Positions 15,404 through 23,128 of a stretch of DNA of 32,251 nt are shown one piece after another (within the stretch, counting starts at the first letter, position 1; every line of letters starts with the position of its first letter). The notes under the pieces are model-generated. The model searched no databases. It was given only the letters and a program-made list of their open reading frames with translations, and was not told the DNA's origin. The stretch comes from an uncultured Treponema sp. (GTDB lineage Bacteria; Spirochaetota; Spirochaetia; Treponematales; Treponemataceae), in NCBI GenBank assembly GCA_937885235.1, contig CAKZZK010000219.1, forward strand, positions 1-32,251. The letters run 5' to 3'. The translations under genes and the position numbers were made by a program.

Positions 15404-18161
15404 TTACTGGATCTCTTTCCAGTTATTCACGTCGAAGATGGAACCGCTGACTTCAAAAGCGGGGTTTTGTGAAAGGTCGTAGACTTCCATGCCGTCCTTG
15501 ATGATTACGGAACGCGACGGGTCCCTAATCCTTTTGCCTCGCCATCTTCCTGAAAAGTCATAAGCAGTAAAAGTCCCATCCTTTGCATTAAAAAAGCTTT
15601 CCCCCGTGAATGGATTTACCTGCTGAGAGACAAGCCCTTTGCTTGCTAAGAAAGGCACATCTGCATTTGTCATACGCGATGAGTCTGTAACGATGTCAGA
15701 ATTGCTGTCGAAATCCTTTACGAGGAGCAAGGGATTATACCCGCCGCAAATCATATTTTCTTTAAAAGGAAATGATGAAAATGGCCCTTTTCTGCTGTAG
15801 CCGTGGTCGGCGACAATGATGATGCGGGTGTTGTCATATACTCTCATCTGGCGCAGATTGTCAAAAAATTTTCCTATTTGCAGCAATGTGGCAGCGTTAA
15901 TTTGATATGTTTCAATTTCCTCTGCACCTGATACTGCAAAGCTGCCTGTATCATTTGTCTTGACGGTGGATGGCACTGCATAATCTGGAGGCTCAAGAAA
16001 TGTCTCGCTATGCGGTGTCAGGTTATATATATAACAGAAAGAACCTTTGCCATCATCCGTCGTAAACAGATTTGCGAGATAGTACAGTTCTGCATAATCT
16101 GTGAGGTATGTGTTAACTGATGCCAGAGGATTACTTGATGCAGAAAAGTATGCACCGTCATCATAAAATAGGAGGCGGAAAGCTGGCTGCAAGGCAAGAA
16201 AGAGGGAATAAGAAATAAAGCGGCGGGGAATGATGCTGCTGAATGTGTCTGACAAGTTCATTTCCTTTGAAAACTGCTCGCGCAGTTTTGCCCGCAGTGC
16301 ATCGGTATTATACGCCGTGCACTCTGGTATGTCAGCAAAAATAGCAGGATCCGAGGGCACATCCGCGCCATTGGGAAATTGGCAGTCTGCAAGGTATGAA
16401 CGCATATTGTTCTGGGCGAATAAAGTCGGCAAGACCTTGTTGCCTTCGTTAAAGACAGCTCCTATAGAAGGATTTGTACTGCGTGACTGTATGGCATCCG
16501 GTGTATACTCATAGCCGCCCATAATCGGTAAAAGGCCACCTTGGGTGTTGCCGCTAAAACTTAGGGTGTCTGGATAATAAGTAATGCCTTTTAACTGTTC
16601 CTTCAAATGGGGAAACTGTTCAATGATATAAGGGAAATACCAAGATATTGCCCTGTCGCACAAAATGATGCAGACATTGCGCTGCGTTTTTGATAAGGTG
16701 AACAGTTTTTCATCTACCCGTTCTATTCCTGAATGGGAGCGGATATCTTTTACCTGTGCAAAAACAGAGCTAATTTTTCTGTTATTTGCAATCACTAAGC
16801 CCATCAGTGCCAGTGAACAAAACAAAAGCAGATAGCTTGTGAGCTGGATTCGTTTGAGCTTTATCATGATGCACAGCAAGACCAGTGTTGCTGCCGCAGA
16901 GGCTATGCTCAACGGCACTATAGTCTGGCAGTAGGTGCGGTACTGGGACTTCATGGCGTTTAGTTCCACATATTCGAGAACTGTACTCAATGTTCCCAGA
17001 TATTTCATAAATACGAATACATGGAGCATGGCGCAGATAAAAATGAAAGCAAAAACGCATGCAATGATGCTTTTTGTCCTCGGTGGACAGAGAAAGTAGA
17101 TAAGCGAGCCCCAGACAAGGCAGATTCCGCAAAAAAACACAGTCGCATAGGCAACGAACGAAAGCGGATTTTCATAGTCGCTCAGTATATACGAAAATTC
17201 TGCTGGAGAAGAAACGATAACATTTGAAGGATTTACCGCTCCCAGCAAGACTGTAAGTCCTATTGCCGACACGAAAAAGAGAGCTGTAGCTGACTTTTTT
17301 TCTATTGCATCAAAAAAATGCAGTATGCTGGGGTCTGCCTTGCGCATGACAAATGGCAACAGGAAGAACAGCAGGTATATAGCGCTCATGACAAGCTTTT
17401 CCGGTATGTCATCAGAAAACTTGCTGCGGATAAAGAGCACGTATAGAAGCAGTGCGGTCAATACAACGGCAGAAAGCAGGTAGAAATTTCTTGCAGGATT
17501 CTTCGTGCGGTAGAACAGGTTCTTTATCAGCGAAAAAACATTGTTCATCGTCCAGTAGAGGACAAGGCCGGAGGGCGAATTATACAGCAATACAAGGAAT
17601 ATGACTGCCATGCCATATAACTGGACTTTTTCCCTCATGCTAAAGCCTTTTGTATATATCATCCCCGTCACAACATTGATGGCTGTCATCATGATGGGCA
17701 GAATATGGACAGACGTCCCTTTGATATGGATGATTGAATCTGGCTTTGCCAAATCTGAAATCAGAAAAAAGCTTCTGCCATTCAAGGAGGCAAGGTGGGA
17801 GAGAAAATGGTATGCTGCGATGAAGAAGGGAATTTGTACCAATAAGCCAAATGAGCTGCGCAGTGCCATGAGCGGATGGTAATGACATTGCCTATAATAA
17901 GCGGAAAGCATCATATATTGCTCGTCGCCTTTGAATGTTTTCTTGATTCTGGAAAGCTGAGGACGCATTTTATTTTGCAGTTCCCGTTCATGCTCCTGCT
18001 GCCGTTCTGCCAGATTATACAGCGGCAGTGTCAGAAGGGTCACTAATGCTGATAATAGTAATACCCCCCCCATTGTGAAGTACACGGAAGAATACTTCAT
18101 AGGCTATATCAAATGCATATTCAATAGGATAGATGATAAGTGTATATAAAAAATCCTGCAT
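15404..18161 (-). CDS. YidC/Oxa1-like insertase fused to an alkaline-phosphatase/sulfatase-superfamily domain; broken by a G8 tract
   Basis: Reading from ATG 18161 gives MQDFLYTLIIYPIEYAFDIA, the first helix of a YidC-type protein, but after VLHN the frame is lost at a run of eight G (18064-18071) and stops at 18015 after 48 residues. With seven G the frame continues as VLLLSALVTLLTLPLYNLAE and runs to the stop at 15404, a product of 918 residues. The parts are: YidC/Oxa1 domain (about 1-200, including KMRPQLSRIKKTFKGDEQ and IQIPFFIAAYHFL-like core), about seven more helices (about 210-470), then a soluble domain with an N-terminal metal Asp in CIILCDRAISW, a Thr in SGNTQGG as possible nucleophile and metal site VADHGYS. 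This resembles LtaS/phosphoethanolamine-transferase enzymes acting on envelope glycans. The start is placed at a leaderless-type promoter. An internal ATG at the tract could yield a shortened protein. Confidence 0.82.
18064..18071 (-). repeat. Homopolymeric G8 tract in the YidC-sulfatase gene
   Basis: Eight consecutive C on the plus strand (G on the coding strand) lie about 90 bases into the gene. Seven G restores the open frame for the full 918-residue protein, eight stops after 48 residues. Such runs are known slippage sites. Either the tract is a phase switch, or the reading is a homopolymer error. Confidence 0.85.
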
Positions 18162-18168
18162 GGCACCT

Positions 18169-18196
18169 ATTATAGCATATCTATACGCTTTGTACA
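18169..18196 (-). promoter_or_regulatory. Extended -10 promoter of the YidC-sulfatase gene, predicted leaderless
   Basis: TGTACA (18191-18196, self-complementary), 16 bases and TGC-TATAAT (complement of 18169-18174) precede ATG 18161 by 7 bases. This promoter supports 18161 as the true start and thereby the frameshift interpretation. Confidence 0.6.
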
Positions 18197-18237
18197 CTGG
18201 GAGCGCGAAAAAGCACTGGTATAAAATTTCGGAAATA

Positions 18238-18246
18238 TGATATACT
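18238..18246 (+). promoter_or_regulatory. Extended -10 promoter of the DUF4258/YgiT pair, predicted leaderless
   Basis: TGA-TATACT with the -10 at 18241-18246 and the ATG at 18254, seven bases later. No convincing -35 box is visible, as expected for an extended -10 promoter. No SD precedes the ATG. Confidence 0.55.
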
Positions 18247-18253
18247 ATGCTTA

Positions 18254-18466
18254 ATGATTTCTATAGATGCCTTGCGCCGATATTGCCAAAACGACTCGGT
18301 ATTCATCACGAACCATGCGATGGAGCGTTGCCGTGAGCGTGAAATGTCTGCAAAAGACTTAAAAAACGCAATTATGACTGGTGAAATCATAGAAAGTTAT
18401 CCCGATGATTTTCCGTTTCCGAGTTGCGAAGAAGATTTTAAGATGCGGAAGGAGGCTTCAAAATGA
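18254..18466 (+). CDS. DUF4258 protein with an internal deletion (inactivated toxin-like)
   Basis: Protein of 70 residues. It opens like DUF4258 proteins (FITNHAMERCREREMSAKDL, then the acidic GEIIESYPDDFPFPSC), which pair with YgiT-type antitoxins. After PSC the family normally continues with about 35 residues including LILG-like, HVVCG-like and YYPDxDxWE parts; here PSC joins directly to EEDFKMRKEASK, the family's last residues. The gap is in frame, so a shortened protein is still made and the ATGA overlap with the antitoxin is retained. Such a shortened protein probably lacks activity. The exact amount missing is from memory of the family. Confidence 0.72.
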   Translation: MISIDALRRYCQNDSVFITNHAMERCREREMSAKDLKNAIMTGEIIESYPDDFPFPSCEEDFKMRKEASK

Positions 18467-18693
18467 AATGTTTAGCTTGTAAAAACGGCACTATGACGGA
18501 CTCAAAAACGACTTATTTTGCTCGCATGGGGGAGTGCTATCTGATTATAGAAAATGTCCCTTGCAAAAAATGTTCCCAGTGCGGCGAGGAAGTGTTTTCC
18601 ATGAGCGTAATGGAGCGGATTGACCAGATTATCGCAAGTGTTGAGAAATTAGCGGGCAAAGTGTGCGTACTGGAATATCAGGCGGCTGCGTAA
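18463..18693 (+). CDS. YgiT-type zinc-finger protein (MqsA-like antitoxin N-domain)
   Basis: Protein of 76 residues with two CxxC pairs (CLAC near the start and CKKCSQCG about residue 35), binding one zinc as in MqsA antitoxin N-domains. The DNA-binding C-domain of MqsA is not present; instead there is a short helix (SVMERIDQIIASVEKLAG). It overlaps the DUF4258 gene by ATGA, with AAGGAGG inside that gene as ribosome site. It is the usual partner of DUF4258 toxins. With the toxin gene shortened it may be an orphan antitoxin or simply surviving debris. Confidence 0.82.
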   Translation: MKCLACKNGTMTDSKTTYFARMGECYLIIENVPCKKCSQCGEEVFSMSVMERIDQIIASVEKLAGKVCVLEYQAAA

Positions 18694-18732
18694 TTATAGC
18701 ATAGCACAGACAGAAAAAAAATCCAGAGAGGC

Positions 18733-18764
18733 GGGGAAGGGCGGGGCGCGGGGAGGTCGGGGGG
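18733..18764 (+). other. G-quadruplex-type motif upstream of the sugar-transport operon
   Basis: Five G-runs (lengths 4, 3, 4, 4 and 6) are separated by loops of 1-5 bases, meeting the usual four-run criterion for G-quadruplex DNA. It lies between the YgiT stop (18693) and the chvE promoter (18823), on the coding strand. The rest of 18694-18889 contains the promoter and leader. Confidence 0.7.
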
Positions 18765-18819
18765 ATGACAAAGATAGCAATAAATTTCTGAATTTGAGTA
18801 ATCCGCGGAGGGGGCTTTC

Positions 18820-18828
18820 TGGTAGAAT
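18820..18828 (+). promoter_or_regulatory. Extended -10 promoter of chvE
   Basis: TGG-TAGAAT with the -10 at 18823-18828; no good -35 was found. The leader of about 55 bases contains AAGGAGG close to the ATG at 18890, so this operon is leadered. Confidence 0.45.
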
Positions 18829-18889
18829 AAAATTATCAAAACGAAACGACATGAAATTGTCAACATATTCTCTAAGGAGGAATACGTAA

Positions 18890-19987
18890 ATGAAAAAGAT
18901 TTTTGTACTGATGATGGCCGCCATGATGGTTCTGCCGAGCGCCTTTGCCGCAAAGAAGGAAAAGGCGCAGAAGCTCAAGAAGATCAGCAAGAAGACCCCG
19001 ATTGGTGTCTCAATGCCGACCAAGGACTTGCAGCGTTGGAATCAGGATGGTGCGAACATGAAGTCAAAGCTGGAAGAAGCAGGCTACAAGGTTGACCTGC
19101 AGTATGCCAACAACGACATCGCAACGCAGACGAGCCAGATTGAGAACATGATCACCAAGGGTGACAAAATTCTGGTTATCGCTTCCATCGATGGTTCTGC
19201 CCTCAAGAGCGTTCTCGACCAGGCAAAGCGCAAGGGCGTAAAGGTTATCGCTTATGACCGCCTGATTATGAACTCAGACGCCGTTTCCTACTATGCAACT
19301 TTCGACAACTACAAAGTGGGAACAATTCAGGGCAACTTCCTTGTTGACAAGCTCAACCTGAAGAACAGGACCTCTGCTAACCCTGCTTATATCGAGCTTT
19401 TCACCGGTTCTCCCGATGACAACAACATCAACTTCTTCTTCGGCGGCGCTATGGATGTGCTCCAGCCGTATCTTGACTCAGGTGCGCTCGTTGTTCCCTC
19501 TGGACAGACTTCAAAGGCACAGTGCGCAACGCTCAACTGGTCAACAGAAGAGGCTCAGAAGCGCATGGAGAACCTTATCTCTGCACAGGGCTATGGTCCT
19601 CGCGGCAAGAAGCTTGACGCTGTGTATTCTTCAAACGATTCCTGCGCAATGGGCATCACCAATGCCCTCGTTGCTGCCGGTTATACTGCCGCTGACTTCC
19701 CGATTATCACCGGTCAGGACTGCGACAAGCCCAGCGTGAAGAACATGATCGCCGGTACTCAGGCTATGTCCATCTTCAAGGATACCCGCACTCTTGCAGA
19801 CAAGGTTGTCGGCATGGTGAACGCTCTGATGAACGGCAAGGAACCTGAAATCAACGATACCAAGACCTATGACAACGGCACTGGCATCATTCCGTCATAC
19901 CTCTGCGACCCCGTGTTTGCAACGGTTGACAACTACAAGACCCTGCTGCTTGACTCTGGTTACTACACCGCAGCTGATTTGCAGTAG
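18890..19987 (+). CDS. chvE: Multiple-monosaccharide ABC transporter substrate-binding protein
   Basis: Periplasmic binding protein of 365 residues with a signal peptide cleaved about after AFA (residue 21). Cluster markers of the ChvE type are IGVSMPTKDLQRWNQDGANM, the NNDIATQTSQIENMITKG segment and VIASIDGSALKSVLDQAK. It should bind glucose, galactose, xylose or arabinose. Ribosome site AAGGAGG is 7 bases before the ATG. It is first in the three-gene operon and is followed by an attenuator hairpin, so it is expected at higher level than the other two, as usual for binding proteins. The sugar range cannot be set from sequence alone. Confidence 0.92.
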   Translation: MKKIFVLMMAAMMVLPSAFAAKKEKAQKLKKISKKTPIGVSMPTKDLQRWNQDGANMKSKLEEAGYKVDLQYANNDIATQTSQIENMITKGDKILVIASIDGSALKSVLDQAKRKGVKVIAYDRLIMNSDAVSYYATFDNYKVGTIQGNFLVDKLNLKNRTSANPAYIELFTGSPDDNNINFFFGGAMDVLQPYLDSGALVVPSGQTSKAQCATLNWSTEEAQKRMENLISAQGYGPRGKKLDAVYSSNDSCAMGITNALVAAGYTAADFPIITGQDCDKPSVKNMIAGTQAMSIFKDTRTLADKVVGMVNALMNGKEPEINDTKTYDNGTGIIPSYLCDPVFATVDNYKTLLLDSGYYTAADLQ

Positions 19988-20008
19988 TCCATTACGATGA
20001 TTTGATAG

Positions 20009-20047
20009 AAAGGCAGAATGGGGACTTTTTCCGTTCTGCCTTTTTTT
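20009..20047 (+). terminator. Attenuator hairpin between chvE and mmsA
   Basis: AAAGGCAGAA (20009-20018) pairs with TTCTGCCTTT (20034-20043), followed by a T-run (20041-20047). It is a rho-independent type hairpin, with a loop of 15, 22 bases before the mmsA start. Partial readthrough would give much more binding protein than ATPase. Confidence 0.75.
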
Positions 20048-20068
20048 ACCAAAGGACTGGAGGTTCCA

Positions 20069-21604
20069 ATGGCGAAAACATTATTGGAAATGAGGCATAT
20101 AACCAAGACGTTCCCCGGTGTGAAAGCGCTTGATGACGTAAATCTTGCGGTGGGGGAAGGAGAAATCCACGCGCTGGTTGGCGAAAACGGCGCGGGAAAA
20201 TCAACGCTCATGAGTGTGCTGAGCGGTATTTATCCTTACGGTACGTACAGCGGTGACATCGTTTACAACGGTGAAGTATGCAAATTCCAAAACATAAAAG
20301 ACAGTGAAAGGCTTGGCATAGTCATCATCCATCAGGAACTTGCCCTCGTTCCCCTCCTTACGATAGGAGAGAATATGTTCCTCGGCAACGAGCGGGGGAG
20401 CAAGGCTAAGATTGACTGGGCGCAGACATTTACAAAAGCGGACGAACTGCTCAGGCTCGTGGGGCTTAAAGATTCGTCCCACACGCTTATCAAAGACATC
20501 GGCGTAGGCAAGCAGCAGCTTGTAGAGATTGCCAAGGCAATGGGAAAGAACGTAAAGCTGCTCATCCTTGACGAGCCTACCGCCTCTCTGAACGATACGG
20601 AGGCAAAGCACCTTCTCGACCTCCTGCTCGAGTTTAAGAAGAAGGGTATGACGTCCATCCTTATCTCCCACAAGCTGAACGAAGTTTCCTATGTGGCAGA
20701 CAAGATTACGGTTATCCGCGACGGCACCGTTATTCAGACGATGGACAAGAAGAAGGATTCCTTCTCGGAAGATACGATTATTTCCGCAATGGTCGGACGC
20801 AGCATTACCGACCGCTTCCCCAAGCGCAAAAACCAGCATATCGGCGAGGTATGCTTTGAGGTGAAGGACTGGTGTGTTGACCATCCCGTATTTGACGGCA
20901 TAAAGGTCTGCGACCACGTGAACTTCAACGTGCGCAAAGGCGAAGTTGTGGGTATCAGCGGCCTTATGGGCGCAGGACGCACCGAGCTTGCCATGAGCAT
21001 TTTCGGTCATTCCTATGGCTCGAATATCCGCGGGCACATATATCTCAACGGCAAAGAGGTGCATTTCCCGAACGTCAAGTCCGCGATAAACCACCACGTT
21101 GCCTATGTGACGGAAGACCGCAAAGGAAACGGCCTTATCCTTTCTGAGTCCATCTGCCGCAACACTTCGTCGGCAAAGCCGGAGAAAATTTCAAAGAACG
21201 GCATTATCGACTTTGACAAGGAACGCGAGGTTGCCCACTACTATGTAAAGGAAATGCACACCAAGTGCGCCTCCATAGACGAAAACGTGGGAAATCTTTC
21301 TGGCGGCAATATGCAGAAGGTTTTGCTGGGCAAGTGGCTTTTTGCCGACCCGGACATCCTCATCCTTGACGAGCCTACGCGCGGTATAGACGTGGGCGCT
21401 AAGTATGAGATTTACTGCATCATCAACAAAATGGTGGAGGAAGGAAAATCCGTCATCATTATTTCTTCGGAAATGCCGGAGGTTCTGGGCATGAGCGACC
21501 GCATCTACGTGATGAACTCGGGGCGCATGATTGCAGAGCTGCCCGGAAAGGAAGCCTCGCAGGAAAAGATTATGGCCTGCATTATCAATTCTGATAAAAA
21601 ATAG
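20069..21604 (+). CDS. mmsA: Multiple-monosaccharide ABC transporter ATP-binding protein
   Basis: Tandem ATPase of 511 residues. The first domain has Walker A GENGAGKST, a signature-like GVGKQQLVEIAK and Walker B LLILDEPTASLN. The second has a degenerate Walker A GLMGAGRTELA, signature LSGGNMQKVLLGKW and Walker B DILILDEPTRGIDVG. This asymmetry is the norm for sugar importers of the CUT2 class. Starting at 20069 gives the family N-terminus MAKTLLEMRHITKTF and has GGAGG 6 bases upstream; upstream in-frame codons run through the attenuator and are rejected. It stops 8 bases before the permease gene. Confidence 0.94.
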   Translation: MAKTLLEMRHITKTFPGVKALDDVNLAVGEGEIHALVGENGAGKSTLMSVLSGIYPYGTYSGDIVYNGEVCKFQNIKDSERLGIVIIHQELALVPLLTIGENMFLGNERGSKAKIDWAQTFTKADELLRLVGLKDSSHTLIKDIGVGKQQLVEIAKAMGKNVKLLILDEPTASLNDTEAKHLLDLLLEFKKKGMTSILISHKLNEVSYVADKITVIRDGTVIQTMDKKKDSFSEDTIISAMVGRSITDRFPKRKNQHIGEVCFEVKDWCVDHPVFDGIKVCDHVNFNVRKGEVVGISGLMGAGRTELAMSIFGHSYGSNIRGHIYLNGKEVHFPNVKSAINHHVAYVTEDRKGNGLILSESICRNTSSAKPEKISKNGIIDFDKEREVAHYYVKEMHTKCASIDENVGNLSGGNMQKVLLGKWLFADPDILILDEPTRGIDVGAKYEIYCIINKMVEEGKSVIIISSEMPEVLGMSDRIYVMNSGRMIAELPGKEASQEKIMACIINSDKK

Positions 21605-21612
21605 GAGATATT

Positions 21613-22830
21613 ATGGCATCTACATCTTACAATATCAAGCGTGCGCTGAAAAGCAACACTATCTTTTTGGTGCTCATCGCCGTCATGGTGCTCTTCCAGG
21701 TGTTCATCGTGGCTACGGGAAGCGGTTCTCTGTTCGCGCCGTCGAACATCACGAACATCATCAAGCAGAACTCTTACGTTGTTATTCTGGCAACAGGTAT
21801 GCTTCTGTGTATCCTGACGGGCGGCAACATTGACCTGTCTGTCGGTTCCATCGTCTGCTTTGTAGGCGCAATCGCGGGTACTCTGATTGTGAACCTGCAC
21901 TGGAATATCTATGCGTCAATCATGCTCTGCCTTATCATCGGCATCCTCATCGGCGCATGGCACGGTCTGTGGATTGCCTTTGTGCACATTCCGCCGTTCA
22001 TCGTAACCCTTGCCGGTATGCTCTTGTGGCGCGGCGCGGCGCTCATCGTGCTCAACGGTCTTACGATTTCTCCTATGCCCGACAACTACCTCCGCCTTTT
22101 CCAGAGCTCCATTCCCGCCATCTCTGACGAGGCTTTTGATGAGATGGGCTTTGAGGCGGCTCAGTCCCGCATCTTTTTGGTGACGATGGTTATCGCCGTT
22201 ATCTGCTGCATTGCGCTCATCATTGTGGAGTTTGTCAAGCGCGGAACCAAGACCAAGAAGGGCTATGAGGTTGAGCCTATGGCTATGTTCATCGGCAAGC
22301 TCGTGCTTTTCTCTGCGGTCATCCTTGTCATTGCGGCTCTGCTCGGTCAGGACAGCGGTATCCCCGTCATCCTTCTGATTATGGCTGTGATTGTGGCTGT
22401 CTATGCTTACTATACGCAGAACACGGTGCCCGGCCGCTACCTGTATGCCCTCGGCGGCAACGCGAAGGCTGCCCAGCTTTCTGGCGTGAACACTGACCAT
22501 GTTATGTTCTTCGCCTATACGAATATGGGCTTCCTGTCTGCGGTGGCTGCTCTGGTGTGTATTGCCCGCTTTAACTCTGCGGCTCCTACTGCCGGTACCA
22601 ACTATGAGATGGATGCCATCAGCTCCTGCTTTATCGGCGGTGCTTCTGCCTATGGCGGAACGGGTACGGTAAGCGGCGCGGTTGTCGGTGCTGTCTTTAT
22701 GGGCGTTCTGAACAACGGTATGTCCATTCTCGGCATCGATTCCAACTGGCAGCGCGCGGTGAAGGGCTTGGTGCTCTTGCTCGCGGTCCTCTTCGACGTT
22801 ATGTCAAAGAAGAAGAAGTCTGGAAAATAA
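21613..22830 (+). CDS. mmsB: Multiple-monosaccharide ABC transporter permease
   Basis: CUT2-type permease of 405 residues with about 10 or more hydrophobic helices. Characteristic parts are NITNIIKQNSYVVILATGM and GGNIDLSVGSIVCFVGAI near the N-terminus and the PGRYLYALGGNAKAAQLSG loop that contacts the ATPase. A polar stretch about residues 168-225 makes it slightly longer than RbsC. Its SD (TAGGAG) overlaps the mmsA stop. Ends with a Lys-rich tail just before a strong terminator, so the operon finishes here. Confidence 0.93.
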   Translation: MASTSYNIKRALKSNTIFLVLIAVMVLFQVFIVATGSGSLFAPSNITNIIKQNSYVVILATGMLLCILTGGNIDLSVGSIVCFVGAIAGTLIVNLHWNIYASIMLCLIIGILIGAWHGLWIAFVHIPPFIVTLAGMLLWRGAALIVLNGLTISPMPDNYLRLFQSSIPAISDEAFDEMGFEAAQSRIFLVTMVIAVICCIALIIVEFVKRGTKTKKGYEVEPMAMFIGKLVLFSAVILVIAALLGQDSGIPVILLIMAVIVAVYAYYTQNTVPGRYLYALGGNAKAAQLSGVNTDHVMFFAYTNMGFLSAVAALVCIARFNSAAPTAGTNYEMDAISSCFIGGASAYGGTGTVSGAVVGAVFMGVLNNGMSILGIDSNWQRAVKGLVLLLAVLFDVMSKKKKSGK

Positions 22831-22855
22831 AATTTAAGTACTGATATCTTACCGC

Positions 22856-22890
22856 AAAAAGCCCGCGTGGATTACTCCCGCGGGCTTTTT
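22856..22890 (+). terminator. Strong intrinsic terminator of the chvE-mmsA-mmsB operon
   Basis: AAAAAGCCCGCG (22856-22867) and CGCGGGCTTTTT (22879-22890) form a perfect 12-bp stem with an 11-base loop and a T-tail. The A-run on the opposite strand makes it usable in both directions. Confidence 0.92.
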
Positions 22891-22950
22891 GTGTTTGGTT
22901 TTTCCTTCCGTTGCGGAAAAAAATCTGTGCCTTCAAAAGAGGCGCGGTCA

Positions 22951-23082
22951 CGGCAGCAAAAACGGTTTGTCTCAGCGTTTAAAACATTTCGTTTTAACGC
23001 TTAAAACGTTTTGTCTTAGCGCCTAAAACATTTCGTTTTAGCACCTAAAACGGTTTGTTTTAGCGTTTAAGACATTTTACTA
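22951..23082. repeat. Array of six degenerate 22-bp tandem repeats with 11-bp alternating half-sites
   Basis: Six consecutive 22-base units start at 22951, 22973, 22995, 23017, 23039 and 23061. The middle four are most alike, with consensus TAGCGC-CTAAAAC followed by ATTTCGTTT. In each unit a TAAAAC half-site is followed 11 bases later by GTTTTA, which is its reverse complement, so half-sites alternate in orientation about every helical turn. There are no spacers, so this is not CRISPR. The array lies between the operon terminator and the 3' end of the minus-strand Rpn-type gene and is flanked by GCGCGGTCA at 22942-22950 and 23087-23095. Confidence 0.85.
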
Positions 23083-23106
23083 AAGAGCGCGGTCAAGGAG
23101 GAAATT

Positions 23107-23124
23107 ATGTTTGCTAACCGCATA
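23107..23124 (+). other. Mini-ORF of five codons with a perfect ribosome site
   Basis: AAGGAGG (23095-23101) stands 5 bases before an ATG at 23107 that encodes MFANRI and stops with TAA. It could be a remnant of a gene start or a toy leader peptide. It abuts the GCGCGGTCA repeat and the 3' end of the Rpn-type gene. Existence of translation is uncertain. Confidence 0.3.
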
Positions 23125-23128
23125 TAAA

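Noticed and set aside
18064..18071. Programmed ribosomal frameshift at the G8 run
   Set aside because: No slippery heptamer of the usual kind or downstream structure was recognised; slippage in DNA or sequencing error is simpler.
18015..18161. Independent small membrane protein upstream of the YidC-sulfatase gene
   Set aside because: The sequence is the first helix of the YidC domain, and deleting one G from the run restores one continuous frame.
22951..23082. CRISPR array
   Set aside because: The 22-base units are directly tandem without unique spacers, and no cas gene is nearby.
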